64,000 nt of DNA from DASXHD01 sp038239005 (GCA_038239005.1 JBBSFE010000015.1:8855-72854), one strand, 5' to 3'. Numbered from the stretch's first letter, positions 44,521 through 54,611 are shown. A program made the numbers and translations. Notes: a model not told the origin generated them from the sequence alone.

Positions 44521-47217
44521 ATGCCGAAGATCCGATCCGCGGAGCACCTACGCCTCGAGGAAGCACGCGAGGGCAAGAAGTGGCGACGCTGGGGCACTTA
44601 CCTCAGCGAACGGCAATGGGGCTCCGTCCGCGAGGACTATTCAGCCAGCGGCGACGCATGGAATTATTTCCCATTCGACCACGCCCACCTCCGCGCGTAC
44701 CGCTGGGGCGACGACGGGCTCCTCGGCCTCTCGGACAACCGCGGCCTCATGAACTTCGGGCTCGCGCTCTGGAACGGAAGAGATGCGATCCTCAAAGAAC
44801 GCCTCTTCGGGCTCTCGAACCCCGAGGGCAACCACGGCGAGGACGTCAAAGAGGTCTACTACTACCTCGACGCAACGCCGACGCACTCATATGCGCGTGC
44901 ATTATACAAGTATCCGCATCGGGAATTTCCGTACAAAGAGCTGCGTGAGCGTGCGCGGGCAGCGGGCAAGCAAGACCCCGAGCCCGAGCTCATGGACATG
45001 GGCGTCTTCGACGACGACGCCTACTTCGACGTGCAAATCGAATACGCGAAGACCACCTGCGAGGACGTGCTGGCGCGCATCACCGTCACCAACCGCGGCG
45101 CGCGCGCGAAGCTCGTGGTCGCGCCGCAGCTTTGGTTTCGAAACACATGGAGCTGGGGCGACGAAACGCCAAAGCCGAGCCTCCATCGCGGCGGCAAAGA
45201 CTTCGTCGTCACCGATCACGTGCACCTCGGGCGCCGATTTTTCTACGCCGATGGCGCGAAGCAAATTCTCTTCACCGAAAACGAAACCAACAAGCGCGCC
45301 GTTTGGAACATCGACAGCGCCGGCCCTTACACGAAAGACGCCTTTCACCGCGCGATCGTGAACGGCGAGCGCAACGCCACGAACGCCCTCGACGAAGGAA
45401 CGAAGTGCGCCGCCGTGTTCGAGCTCGAGCTCGACCAAGGTGAGTCCGTCACGTTGCGACTCCGCTTCACCGACGAGCTCGAAGACAAACCGTTCGACGA
45501 CTACGACGCCGCATTTGCCAAAGCCATCGTCGAAGCCGACGCGTTTTGGGCGGCGATCATGCCGGCCGGGCTCGACGAAGATCAGCGTCGCGTGTTTCGC
45601 CAAGGCGCCGCGGGGCTCCTGTGGTCGAAACAATTTTATCACTTCGACGTCGAGCGCTGGCTGCGCGGCGATCCGAAGAGTCCGGCGCCTCCCGCCGAGC
45701 GACGCGAAGGAAAAAACGCAGAGTGGACCCACCTCTTCAACAGTGAGGTCCTCTCGATGCCCGACAAATGGGAGTACCCCTGGTACGCCGCGTGGGACCT
45801 CGCGTTTCACTCGATACCGATCGCGCTCTTCGATCCCGAGCTCGCCAAGCAGCAGCTCTCGCTCCTCACGCGCGAGTGGTACATGCACCCGAACGGGCAG
45901 CTGCCCGCGTACGAATGGGCCTTCGGTGACGTGAACCCGCCGGTGCACGCGTGGGCGAGCGAGCGCGTCTATCACATCGAACGAAAGATGACGGGCCGCA
46001 GCGATCGCGGTTTTCTCGAAAGCGTCTTCCACAAGCTGATGCTCAACTTCACCTGGTGGGTGAATCGCAAAGACGCCAAAGGCCGCAACGTGTTTCAGGG
46101 CGGCTTTCTCGGCCTCGACAACATCGGCGTCTTTGATCGCTCGACACCGCTTCCCGGGGGTCACGTGCTCGAGCAAGCCGACGCCACGAGCTGGATGGGC
46201 ATGTACTGCCTGAACCTTCTCGAGATCGCACTCGAGCTCTCGCGCGAAAACCAAAGCTACGAAGACGTCGCCAACAAATTCTTCGAGCACTTCCTCTTGA
46301 TCGCGAAAGCCGCCAACAAAGGCGACGAGAGCGGCAAAGGCATGGCCGGCCTGTGGGACGAAGAAGACGGCTTCTTCTACGACTGCGTCAGCTCACCCAC
46401 GGGCGAGCGCACGCCGCTCAAGGTGCGCTCCATCGTCGGTCTCATTCCGCTCTTTGCGGTGTGCACGCTCGACGGCGACGTGTTCGAGCGATTTCCAGCA
46501 TTCTCGAAGCGCGTGAAATGGTTTTTGTCCAATCGCCCCGAGCTCGGCGAAGGTATCGCATCGATTCACGACAAGGGCTCGGGTCAGCGGCGACTTCTTT
46601 CGCTGCTCGATCGCCGCCGCCTCGTGCGCGTGCTCTCGCGCATGCTCGACGAAGAGGAATTCCTCTCGCCGTACGGCATTCGCGGTTTGTCGCGCGCCCA
46701 CAAAGATCAACCGTTCATCTTCCAAGCCGACGGCCGCACCTATCGCGTCGACTACGAGCCCGGTGAATCGCAAACCGGAATGTTCGGCGGCAACTCCAAC
46801 TGGCGCGGGCCCGTGTGGTTTCCGGTGAACTACCTCCTCATCGAGGCGCTCCAAAAATATCACCACTTCTACGGCGACTCGCTCCGCGTCGAGTGTCCCA
46901 GCGGCTCGGGGCAGTGGATGAATCTGTGGCAAGTCGCCGTCGAGCTCTCGCGCAGGCTCACGCGGCTCTTCTTGCGAGACGAGCACGGTCGCCGCGCCGC
47001 ACACGGAGACGTCGATCGATTGCAGAACGATCCGAACTTCAACGACAACGTTCTCTTCTACGAATACTTCCACGGCGACACGGGCGCAGGTCTTGGCGCA
47101 TCTCATCAAACAGGCTGGACGGCGCTGTGCGTGAAGCTCCTCCAGCAAAGCCCGCTATGGAACGCGACGTGGGACGACGAGCTCTCGCGCATGTCGATTC
47201 GCCCGCCGAAGATTTAG
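44521..47217 (+). CDS. GH63-family glycoside hydrolase (glucosidase-like)
   Basis: 898 residues, cytoplasmic (no signal). Known bacterial GH63 proteins include mannosylglycerate/glucosylglycerate hydrolases and alpha-glucosidases. Seen: N-terminal beta domain (YLSERQWGSVREDYS), then the (alpha/alpha)6 barrel with WEYPWYAAWDLAFHS, GQLPAYEWAFGDVNPPVHAW, WDEEDGFFYD, ESQTGMFGGNSNWRGPVWFPVN. Conserved acidic residues in these segments are probable catalytic residues. Complete. Divergent from the kinase with 36 bp between. Confidence 0.9.
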   Translation: MPKIRSAEHLRLEEAREGKKWRRWGTYLSERQWGSVREDYSASGDAWNYFPFDHAHLRAYRWGDDGLLGLSDNRGLMNFGLALWNGRDAILKERLFGLSNPEGNHGEDVKEVYYYLDATPTHSYARALYKYPHREFPYKELRERARAAGKQDPEPELMDMGVFDDDAYFDVQIEYAKTTCEDVLARITVTNRGARAKLVVAPQLWFRNTWSWGDETPKPSLHRGGKDFVVTDHVHLGRRFFYADGAKQILFTENETNKRAVWNIDSAGPYTKDAFHRAIVNGERNATNALDEGTKCAAVFELELDQGESVTLRLRFTDELEDKPFDDYDAAFAKAIVEADAFWAAIMPAGLDEDQRRVFRQGAAGLLWSKQFYHFDVERWLRGDPKSPAPPAERREGKNAEWTHLFNSEVLSMPDKWEYPWYAAWDLAFHSIPIALFDPELAKQQLSLLTREWYMHPNGQLPAYEWAFGDVNPPVHAWASERVYHIERKMTGRSDRGFLESVFHKLMLNFTWWVNRKDAKGRNVFQGGFLGLDNIGVFDRSTPLPGGHVLEQADATSWMGMYCLNLLEIALELSRENQSYEDVANKFFEHFLLIAKAANKGDESGKGMAGLWDEEDGFFYDCVSSPTGERTPLKVRSIVGLIPLFAVCTLDGDVFERFPAFSKRVKWFLSNRPELGEGIASIHDKGSGQRRLLSLLDRRRLVRVLSRMLDEEEFLSPYGIRGLSRAHKDQPFIFQADGRTYRVDYEPGESQTGMFGGNSNWRGPVWFPVNYLLIEALQKYHHFYGDSLRVECPSGSGQWMNLWQVAVELSRRLTRLFLRDEHGRRAAHGDVDRLQNDPNFNDNVLFYEYFHGDTGAGLGASHQTGWTALCVKLLQQSPLWNATWDDELSRMSIRPPKI

Positions 47218-47219
47218 AT

Positions 47220-48671
47220 TTAGAAGCCCGAGTCGTGCATGCCAGCTGCGTTGAGCTGGAGCGTGACATCGCGCTGCGTTGCGGAAGGCGCCATCGGCGC
47301 GGCTTGAACTTGCTGGCGTGAGGTCGCGACTTTGCGGGCCACTGCGACGAGGCGGCCGCGTTCGTTGTCGTCGGTCGTGGCCTTTGCGCGCGTCTCGAGG
47401 GCGAGCTGCGCTTGTTCGAGCTGTTTGTCGGCGGCGGCGAATTGACCAGCGCCTGCGCTTTGCGAAGCGGAGAGCTCGAGCTTCGATGCGTCCATCACGG
47501 CCGCGATCGATTTGGCTTTGGCGTTTTCGGATTTCGCGACGGCGCTCGAGTCGGACGAGAAGCCCGCGCGTGCGATGACTTCTTGAATGCGCGGCACGTC
47601 GCCGTCGTCCGGATCGCGGAAGTGCAAACGAATGCTCGCAAGTGCGCGCGACGGCGTCACGTTCGGATCGTGAATGCGGACACGCACGACCGCTTCGCGG
47701 TGCTGACCCGAGAAGAGCGCGCCAAGCGGAAGCTTGAGTGAGCCATTTTCACCGCGCTCGCTGCGAACGCCCTCGACCGCGAGGAGATCGACACCCGGAG
47801 CCGGCACGACCTCGACGAATGCGTCGGTCGCGACGGTCGAGCGAAGCAAATCGAGCTCGTGCTGGATGAGCGACGCCATCTCTTTCGGGTCACTCAGGTG
47901 ATAGAGGCGGCCCGTCGAGCGGAGTGCGAGCGAGTTGAGCGTGCGCTCGTCGTAGTCGTTGCCGACACCGAGAGACGTCACTTGTGCGTGGAATCGAAGG
48001 CCGCGTTCCGCGAGCGCGCCGAGCGCTTCGGGCGACGACGGGCCGACGTTCGCGATGCCGTCCGAGATCACGACCACGCGACGAACCGCGTGCGTCACCG
48101 GCGCGCGCGCCACGAGCGACTCACCAAGGCCGAGGCCGTCGAACATGTTGGTGGAGCCATTCGGCTGGAGCTGCGAAATGCGCGTCTTCAATGCAGTGCG
48201 CGTCGAGGTCGAGAGGGTGGTCGGCTCGACGAGGGTCTTGGCGTCGTCGTTGAAGCTGACGATCGAGACGATGTCGCCATCGGCGAGATCATCGACGAGA
48301 AGCGCGGCGGCGCGGCGTGCGTTTTCGATCTTGGCGCCGGCCATCGAGCCCGAGGTGTCGATGACGAGCGAAACATCCGTGGGTACCTTCGCGCGCGGAC
48401 GCGTTTGCGGCGCGTCGATCCACAGCGCGAGCGATGCGGTGCCGTCGCCGGCGAGGAGCACGTCGTTCTCGGCTGCAACACCAACCCACGTTCCCGCGGC
48501 GTTCGTGTTGTTGGCTTTCGGCACGTCCGTTTGCGCGGGGTCCTTGTTCGTAGCGATGGGCATTTCGGTCACGCGACCATCGCTCGTGACGACGACCGGA
48601 CCGCGCGTTTGAGCGGCGCCACACCCGGCAAGCAGCAAAAACACGGCAAATAGAGAGCTCTTGTGCAGCAT
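47220..48671 (-). CDS. VWA-domain lipoprotein
   Basis: 483 residues; ATG 48671 gives a lipobox FLLLAGC (Cys at 17). VWA domain about 100-260 with complete MIDAS DTSGSMAG plus later TNMFDGLG and VISDGIANVG; a following beta-rich domain, then a helical C-terminus with coiled-coil-like Ala/Gln patterns (SKLELSASQSAGAGQFAAADKQLEQAQLALE). Probably outer membrane or periplasm. Converges with the GH63 gene (two bases between stops). Confidence 0.87.
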   Translation of the reverse strand: MLHKSSLFAVFLLLAGCGAAQTRGPVVVTSDGRVTEMPIATNKDPAQTDVPKANNTNAAGTWVGVAAENDVLLAGDGTASLALWIDAPQTRPRAKVPTDVSLVIDTSGSMAGAKIENARRAAALLVDDLADGDIVSIVSFNDDAKTLVEPTTLSTSTRTALKTRISQLQPNGSTNMFDGLGLGESLVARAPVTHAVRRVVVISDGIANVGPSSPEALGALAERGLRFHAQVTSLGVGNDYDERTLNSLALRSTGRLYHLSDPKEMASLIQHELDLLRSTVATDAFVEVVPAPGVDLLAVEGVRSERGENGSLKLPLGALFSGQHREAVVRVRIHDPNVTPSRALASIRLHFRDPDDGDVPRIQEVIARAGFSSDSSAVAKSENAKAKSIAAVMDASKLELSASQSAGAGQFAAADKQLEQAQLALETRAKATTDDNERGRLVAVARKVATSRQQVQAAPMAPSATQRDVTLQLNAAGMHDSGF

Positions 48672-48717
48672 GTCGTCTTGAGACGGCTGGGCGCACAAAA
48701 GGATCTGCGCGCTGCCG

Positions 48718-49665
48718 TCAGCGTGCGAGCAAGAAGCGCGACACGGGCGAGAAGATGCGTTCTTCGGCGCCGGTCGAGATGAAGAGGTCGGCGTGCGCGA
48801 TGGGGTGAGCCGGATCGCCGCCCACGACGAGGAGCTCTTTGTCACGCGAGCCGATCCGTTCGTAGACGTCACGCGCCGTCGCTTCCGGGACGATGCCATC
48901 GTCACGCGCGACGACGCACATGAGCGGAAATGTCATCGACTCGATCGCGACCGATACGTTCACGCCGCGCAGAATCAAATCTTTGCGCGCGATCCAGTAC
49001 GCGATCTCTTCGTTCACCGGCGCGTGCGGGTCTTCCACGGTTTGCACGAGGTCCGCGGTGCGCGCGAGATCCGACGACGTCGTGTTCACGTAGAGCGAAA
49101 GCACGCGCGGAAAAAAACGCGACACCGTCGGAAGCGCCGCGCGCGCGAGATCGCGCGTGCCTTTGAAGCGAACTTTGGACGCGAGCGCCGGCGACGCGAA
49201 TGCCGCGCGGAGGAGGGGAGCGATCTCCACCCACCGAACGAGGCCGCCCATCGACACGAACGTGCCGACGGCCGAGTCGCCGGCGTGCGCGATGTATCCG
49301 AACGCGAGCGCTGTCCCGAGGCTGCACCCGATCAAATCGACGCGGTCGACCTGCTCGCGCTCGCGTACGCAGTCGACGATCGATCGCACGTCGTCAATCG
49401 CGAGCTCCGCGAGCCCGTAGTTATCGGCGGCGCTCGGACCCGCGCGAGAGCGCCCTTGTGTGCGCAGATCAGCCGCGTACACGGCGAGCCCGTGATGCGC
49501 GAGCGTGCCTTCGAGGGAGCGCTCGTTCGGATGGAACCCGAAGATGTGCGAGTTCATCCCGTACCCCGGCACGATCACGACGGGGCGGGCGGTTGATTTT
49601 TCCGGCCCGCTCCGCCGAAGCGCGAGCTCGTGACCGTGGCCGCGCGCGTAGAAGATCTCGCTCAC
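48718..49665 (-). CDS. Alpha/beta hydrolase, PhaC-like
   Basis: 315 residues; GTG 49665 overlaps the stop of the upstream rlmI-like gene (GTGA). Seen: oxyanion segment VIVPGYGMNSHIF, nucleophile motif DLIGCSLGTALAFGY (GxSxG), Asp in VVARDDGIVPE, and His in PAHPIAHADLF. The fold and spacing resemble PHA synthase-related lipases/esterases. Substrate unknown. Confidence 0.88.
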   Translation of the reverse strand: MSEIFYARGHGHELALRRSGPEKSTARPVVIVPGYGMNSHIFGFHPNERSLEGTLAHHGLAVYAADLRTQGRSRAGPSAADNYGLAELAIDDVRSIVDCVREREQVDRVDLIGCSLGTALAFGYIAHAGDSAVGTFVSMGGLVRWVEIAPLLRAAFASPALASKVRFKGTRDLARAALPTVSRFFPRVLSLYVNTTSSDLARTADLVQTVEDPHAPVNEEIAYWIARKDLILRGVNVSVAIESMTFPLMCVVARDDGIVPEATARDVYERIGSRDKELLVVGGDPAHPIAHADLFISTGAEERIFSPVSRFLLAR

Positions 49666-50816
49666 GTGAGGACCGCGAACTTCAGATAGCGCCCTTCGGG
49701 AAACGCCGCGAGCGTCGGGTGATCGTTTGGCGCGCCGTAGAGAGCGACGAGCCTCAAGTCGACTTCGAGGGCTGCGTCGTCGAGTGTGCTGGCAAACATT
49801 TCGGCGTCTACGTGACTCGAGCACGAGCTCGCGCAGAACACTCCGCCCGGCGCGAGCACTGCCGCGCACGCGCGATGGAGCCCGCGATACGCCGAGAGTG
49901 CACCAGGCACGGCTTTGGCGCTCGGTGCGAAGCTCGGCGGATCGCTCACGACGACATCCCACTTCGTGCCGCGCGCTTTGGCTTGCTCGAGAAACACGAA
50001 ACAGTCTTGGGTGACGAACTCGTGCGCCGACGGCGAAACGCCAGCGAGCTTGAAGCTCTCTTGTGCAGTCGCGTGACCTTGCGCGGCGATGTCGACACTG
50101 GTCACGCGCGACGCACCGCCGAGCGCTGCGTGGAGCGAAAAGCCCCCCGCGTAAGAAAACAAATTCAGCACGCGCTTGCCGCGCGCGAGCTCGCCGACAC
50201 GCACGCGATTTTCGCGCTGATCGAGAAACGCGCCCGTCTTTTGGCCGTGCTCGAGGTCGACCACGAATGGAACGCCATGCTCTCGAACGCGCACGCGCAT
50301 CTCTGCGCCGTCGCCGGCTACGCGCTCGATGGTTTTCTTTTCGCCGCGCCGCCCGGCACGTAAAAATACCGTGCGAACGCCGAGTGGCTCGAGAGCGCCG
50401 ATAATTTCCTGACGGAGCATGTCCCACCGCGCACGGAGTCCCGCGTCGTCGAGCGTGACGACCGCGTTTGCCCCGTAGCGATCGATGACGAGCCCGGGCA
50501 TCCGATCACCTTCGCCATGCACCACGCGAAATGCATCCGTTTCGGCGTCGAACCAGCCTAATCGCAGCAGGGCAGCGTCCTTCAGGCGCCTGCGAACGAG
50601 CGCTACGTCGATGCTGGCATCGCCGTGCGTCCAAGCGCGAACTGCGATCGGACCTCCCGCCGAGCCGATGCCGTGAGCGAGCGTGTCGCCCTTGAAAGCG
50701 AGGCGGATCTCGTCGCCGTCAGCGAATGTCTTGGATTCGATCTGCTCGCGGTAAACCCACGGATGACCGCGCCGTATAGGTTCTGCGGCCCGCGAAGACA
50801 GGCTGAGCGTGATCAA
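49662..50816 (-). CDS. RlmI-like class I SAM-dependent rRNA methyltransferase
   Basis: 384 residues. N-terminal PUA-like domain (RRGHPWVYREQI) and a methyltransferase with a SAM loop VLNLFSYAGGFSLHAALGGA, the catalytic-type VVSDPPSFAPS (NPPY-like), and FCASSCSSHV. E. coli RlmI makes m5C1962 in 23S rRNA; the same target is likely. Start ATG 50816. Confidence 0.9.
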   Translation of the reverse strand: MITLSLSSRAAEPIRRGHPWVYREQIESKTFADGDEIRLAFKGDTLAHGIGSAGGPIAVRAWTHGDASIDVALVRRRLKDAALLRLGWFDAETDAFRVVHGEGDRMPGLVIDRYGANAVVTLDDAGLRARWDMLRQEIIGALEPLGVRTVFLRAGRRGEKKTIERVAGDGAEMRVRVREHGVPFVVDLEHGQKTGAFLDQRENRVRVGELARGKRVLNLFSYAGGFSLHAALGGASRVTSVDIAAQGHATAQESFKLAGVSPSAHEFVTQDCFVFLEQAKARGTKWDVVVSDPPSFAPSAKAVPGALSAYRGLHRACAAVLAPGGVFCASSCSSHVDAEMFASTLDDAALEVDLRLVALYGAPNDHPTLAAFPEGRYLKFAVLT

Positions 50817-51052
50817 ATCGTTATCCTACATCGGCGCCTTCGATCGACTCGGCGGCGAGTTGTGTCATGGTGGCCCAGACCGCTGGGTTGTGCGATCCTA
50901 ATGTCGCGAAACGTTACCGCGCAATCCTTGACGCCCTCTTCGAAAATCGCTCAAATCATCGCAGCTTTTTGCTGCGCACGTTGCTTGCTTCTCTGCCGAT
51001 GACTTTGTCGATCTCTGGCCATTCGAATTCGACGGTGTGAGGCACAACCATC
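50817..51052. promoter_or_regulatory. Divergent intergenic region with a hairpin
   Basis: 236 bp between two start codons. Contains TTGACG (50928-50933) with weak TCAAAT at 50951-50956 (17-bp spacing) and the small perfect hairpin CGCAGC-TTTTT-GCTGCG at 50960-50976. A role is not established. Confidence 0.35.
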
Positions 51053-52225
51053 ATGGGAAAGAAGCGTAAGAAGTCTTCGCAGGGGCAAGCCGCAGACGTG
51101 GTGAGCGAGGCGATGGCCTCTGCTCTCGCGCCGACGCCGCCGCCTCCAGAAGCTCGCGTCGAGATCGAAGCCGCTCCAGCGCTTCCCGAGCCCGCGCGCT
51201 CTCAACCGGCTCTCACAGAAGAGAAAGCCGCGGAGCTGATCGCTTCTGCGCCCGAGCTCGTCGACCTCGCGCCGCAGCTCGAGCCTGACGCTCTCGAGCC
51301 TCCTTCGTCAGTCGCTGCTCCCGCAAGTGAAGCCGCGCCATCGACGTCGCGCCCGCGCAAGCGTCGCAAGAAGCGCGTCACGAAGCCGCCCGTCAGTCGT
51401 GAAGTGCTCGATCAAAAAATCGATCGCCTCGAAGCCAAGCTCGAAGTGAAAAAGACGCAAGCCGCGCAAGCCGCGCGCGAAGGCTTCGACAGCAGCGTCG
51501 ACGACACGAGCGTTCCGCCCGTCGAGCAAGAGATCCACGAAGAGTTCTTCGCCGCGGGCGAAAAAGATCATCCGCTCCCGCGTGCCGAGAGCGGCCCGTA
51601 CTCCGCGCTCGATCTTCGTCACGCGCAGAAGATGACGCCCGCTGCGCAAGCACGTCGCGCGCATTTGTCTCGCTACGTGAAGTGGTCCGTGGGTGCCGCT
51701 GCGTTCATCTTGTTCTTGGGCATCGGCGTGCAGCGCCTCCGTGGGCATCCAAGCGACGAACCCGTCCGCAAGGAGGTCGCGCACGCGACCGAGCTGGTCG
51801 CGCCGCCGCAAGAGACGACGAACGCGGTCACGCCGCCTCCCGTCGAGACGACCACGGTCGCCGAGATGAAGATCGAAGAGCTCCCCGACGAGGTGCTCGG
51901 CGCCGACGGCGGAAAAGTCGAAGGCAAAGTCGAAGACCCCGACAAGAAGCCCGAAGACATGCCCGCCGAAAAACCGAAGAACGCGTGGCAAGAAAAACAG
52001 GCCGCCAAAGCTGCTCTCGAACGTGGCTCGAGCGGCGCGGCGATCGCCGCAGGTGAACGCTCGGTCGCGCTCGATCCATCCGACGGCGAAGCGTGGCTCG
52101 TGCTCGGCGGCGCATACCAAGCCATGGGCAACAACGGCCAAGCCAAGCGCTGCTACAACGCGTGCATCTCGCAAGGCAAAAAGGGCCCCACCGGCGACTG
52201 CAAGGACATGCTGGGCTCGCTCTAG
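51053..52225 (+). CDS. Single-pass membrane protein with C-terminal TPR-like repeat
   Basis: 390 residues. Disordered Pro/Ala/Glu-rich N-terminus, a basic patch RPRKRRKKRVTKPP (about 101-114), a coiled-coil-like helix (LDQKIDRLEAKLEVKK), a membrane helix (about 222-240), a Glu/Pro-rich spacer and a final TPR-like pair (SVALDPSDGEAWLVLGGAYQAMGNNGQAKRCYNAC). Orientation N-in is likely. Function unknown. Confidence 0.78.
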   Translation: MGKKRKKSSQGQAADVVSEAMASALAPTPPPPEARVEIEAAPALPEPARSQPALTEEKAAELIASAPELVDLAPQLEPDALEPPSSVAAPASEAAPSTSRPRKRRKKRVTKPPVSREVLDQKIDRLEAKLEVKKTQAAQAAREGFDSSVDDTSVPPVEQEIHEEFFAAGEKDHPLPRAESGPYSALDLRHAQKMTPAAQARRAHLSRYVKWSVGAAAFILFLGIGVQRLRGHPSDEPVRKEVAHATELVAPPQETTNAVTPPPVETTTVAEMKIEELPDEVLGADGGKVEGKVEDPDKKPEDMPAEKPKNAWQEKQAAKAALERGSSGAAIAAGERSVALDPSDGEAWLVLGGAYQAMGNNGQAKRCYNACISQGKKGPTGDCKDMLGSL

Positions 52226-52268
52226 CAGCGATTCGGCGCGCGACGTGACATTGGAGTGACGCCGTGCG

Positions 52269-52297
52269 TTGACACGCTGTCGTGCCGAAGGTAGACG
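52269..52297 (+). promoter_or_regulatory. Putative prs promoter
   Basis: TTGACA (52269-52274), 17 bp, TAGACG (52292-52297). Predicted start about 52304, three bases from GTG 52307, so the mRNA may be leaderless. Confidence 0.4.
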
Positions 52298-52306
52298 AAC
52301 GCGCAC

Positions 52307-53251
52307 GTGTTCAAGAAAGTCTGCATCTTCTCGGGCAACGCGAATCCGTTACTGGCGCAGTCGATCGCCACTCACCTGGAGACGCCGCTCGCCAAGAGTC
52401 GGACGACGCGTTTCTCCGATGGCGAGAGCTTCGTCGAGATCAACGAGAACGTCCGCGGCGTCGACGCTTTCGTGATTCAACCGACGTGCAGCCCCGTCAA
52501 CGACAACGTGATGGAGCTCTTGATCATGTGTGACGCGCTCCGTCGCGCGTCGGCGGGGTCCATCAACGCGGTCATCCCCTATTACGGCTACGCACGGCAA
52601 GACCGCAAAGTCGCGCCGCGCACGCCCATCACGAGCAAGCTCGTCGCCGATTTGATTCAAGCGGCCGGCGTCACGCGCGTCGTCACGGTCGATCTCCACG
52701 CCGGGCAGATTCAAGGCTTCTTCAACATCCCGGTCGATCACCTCTTCGCGATGCCCGTCCTCCTCGACGACTACTTGAAGAAGAAATTCGATTCGTCGGC
52801 GGTGTTCGTCTCGCCGGACGCAGGCGGCGTCGAACGCGCGCGCGCGTATTCGAAGCGGTTGAACGCGAGCCTCGCCATCATCGACAAGCGCCGCGAGCGC
52901 GCCAACGAGAGCGAAGTGATGAACCTCATCGGCGACGTGAAAGGTCGCCCGTGCATCGTCCTCGACGACATCATCGATACGGCAGGCACGCTCTGCAACG
53001 CGGCGAAGGCGCTCATGGCCAAAGGCGCTACGAAAGTCGTCGGCGTCGCAACCCACGGCGTCCTCTCGGGCCCGGCGATTCAGCGCATCATCGAATCGCC
53101 ACTCGACGAAGTGATTGTCACCGACACCATCCCGCTCAGCGAGCCCGCCGCTGCGAGCGGCAAGATCACGCAAATAAGCATCGCGAAGCTCCTCGGCGAG
53201 GCCATCAAGCGCATCCACTCGAGCGACTCGGTCAGCTCTCTCTTTGCGTAG
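52307..53251 (+). CDS. prs: Ribose-phosphate pyrophosphokinase
   Basis: Makes PRPP from ribose 5-phosphate and ATP. 314 residues, GTG start. Seen: FSGNANPLLA, the metal-binding segment VTVDLHAGQIQGFF, flexible loop YYGYARQDRK, KRR loop, and PRPP-binding VLDDIIDTAGTL. Complete, standard size. Followed by rplY. Confidence 0.97.
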   Translation: MFKKVCIFSGNANPLLAQSIATHLETPLAKSRTTRFSDGESFVEINENVRGVDAFVIQPTCSPVNDNVMELLIMCDALRRASAGSINAVIPYYGYARQDRKVAPRTPITSKLVADLIQAAGVTRVVTVDLHAGQIQGFFNIPVDHLFAMPVLLDDYLKKKFDSSAVFVSPDAGGVERARAYSKRLNASLAIIDKRRERANESEVMNLIGDVKGRPCIVLDDIIDTAGTLCNAAKALMAKGATKVVGVATHGVLSGPAIQRIIESPLDEVIVTDTIPLSEPAAASGKITQISIAKLLGEAIKRIHSSDSVSSLFA

Positions 53252-53333
53252 AGTCACGCACGCCCGGCCGCTGACGCTCGATCCTTGATGCTTTGCGGTT
53301 GGTATGGGCTTCTGCTAAGAGGCGCCTCCCACC

Positions 53334-54035
53334 ATGTCGCTCGTCACACTCGAAGTAGAAGGCCGCACGGCCGGCGGTAAAGCCGAAGCTGGTCGCCTTC
53401 GCCGCACCGGGAAAATCCCCGCAGTTGCGTACGGAAAAGAGCTCGCGTCCACCCCGCTCGCCATCACGCCCAAAGACGTGGTGACCATCCTCAAGAGCGA
53501 GCGCGGCAAGAACACCGTCATCCAGATGAAGCTCGGCGGAAAAGACCTCACCGTGATGATCAAGGATTTCACGGTGCACCCGGTCGATCGCGCACTTCGT
53601 CACGTCGACTTCGTCGAAGTGAAGCTCGACAAACCCGTTGACGTCGAAATCCCGCTCATCGCCATCGGCAAGCCCCTCGGCGTCACGGCGGGCGGCATTC
53701 TTCGCCAGGTTTATCGCCTTCTTCCGGTGCGCTGCCTTCCGGGCTCCATCCCGCTCAAGGTCGAAGTCGACGTCACCCACCTCGAGCTCGGCTTCGCCGT
53801 CGCCACGAAAGACGTGAAGCTCCCCGACGGCGTCACCGCGCGCGTTCCGGCGGAGCAAACGCTCATCGCGGTCGTCGCTCCCGAGAAGGAAATCGTCGAA
53901 GAGCCCGTGCCGGGCGCAGTCGTTCCGGGCGCTCCTGGTGCGGTCGCCGCCCCTGGCGCTCCTGGCGCTCCCGCCGCAGCGGGCGCAGCGCCAGCCGGTG
54001 CAGCCCCCGCCAAAGACGACAAGAAGAAGAAGTAA
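53334..54035 (+). CDS. rplY: Ribosomal protein L25 (Ctc/TL5 long form)
   Basis: 233 residues. Seen: N-terminal 5S-rRNA-binding domain (RLRRTGKIPAVAYG, 1-95) and the long-form beta domain (VEIPLIAIGKPLGVTAGGILRQVYR, 96-190). The last 40 residues are PGAPGA/AAP repeats ending DDKKKK, an extension not required for the fold. Adjacent to pth, a common pairing. Confidence 0.95.
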   Translation: MSLVTLEVEGRTAGGKAEAGRLRRTGKIPAVAYGKELASTPLAITPKDVVTILKSERGKNTVIQMKLGGKDLTVMIKDFTVHPVDRALRHVDFVEVKLDKPVDVEIPLIAIGKPLGVTAGGILRQVYRLLPVRCLPGSIPLKVEVDVTHLELGFAVATKDVKLPDGVTARVPAEQTLIAVVAPEKEIVEEPVPGAVVPGAPGAVAAPGAPGAPAAAGAAPAGAAPAKDDKKKK

Positions 54036-54047
54036 GTTTCTTCGGTC

Positions 54048-54611
54048 GTGTACCTCGTCGTTGGGTTGGGGAACCCCGGGAAAAAATACGAACGGACCCG
54101 GCACAACGTCGGGTTCATGGTGGTCGACCGCATGTACGCCGAGCGCGGTCTGCCCGAATGGCGCGAGAAGTTTTCCGGTGTGTTTTCGCGCGGTGACGAG
54201 CTGATGTTGCTCAAACCGATGACGTTCATGAACGTCTCTGGTGACTCGGTTCAACCGGCGGCCGCATTCGTGAAGGTCGACCCCGCGCACGTCATCGTCG
54301 TTCACGACGAGCTCGATCTCGCGTTCGGGGACGTCCGGATCAAAATGGGCGGCGGCCACGCCGGACACAACGGGCTTCGGAGCATCATCGACCGCTTCGG
54401 TAGCCCCGATTTCTTGCGCGTACGCATCGGCGTCGGTCGCCCGCCGCCGGGTTTTCTGGGCGACGTCGCCGATTACGTGCTCTCGGACTTCGATACGGCC
54501 GAGCGCGCCGAGCTCCCGGATGTCCTCGCGCGAGCGATTTCGGCGGTCACGGCCGTGCTCGAAAAAGGGCCCGCTGCGGCTCAAAACACGGTCAACGCCA
54601 AAAAAACGTGA
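54048..54611 (+). CDS. pth: Peptidyl-tRNA hydrolase
   Basis: 187 residues, GTG 54048. Seen: VGLGNPGKKYERTRHNVGF (catalytic His19), MNVSGDSV, VHDELDLAFGDVR (Asp) and GGGHAGHNGLRSI. Releases tRNA from peptidyl-tRNA in the cytoplasm. Same strand, 12 bp after rplY. Confidence 0.96.
   Translation: MYLVVGLGNPGKKYERTRHNVGFMVVDRMYAERGLPEWREKFSGVFSRGDELMLLKPMTFMNVSGDSVQPAAAFVKVDPAHVIVVHDELDLAFGDVRIKMGGGHAGHNGLRSIIDRFGSPDFLRVRIGVGRPPPGFLGDVADYVLSDFDTAERAELPDVLARAISAVTAVLEKGPAAAQNTVNAKKT

Noticed and set aside
50960..50976. Small hairpin as terminator
   Set aside because: The loop is the T-run; no T-run follows the stem, and it sits between divergent starts.
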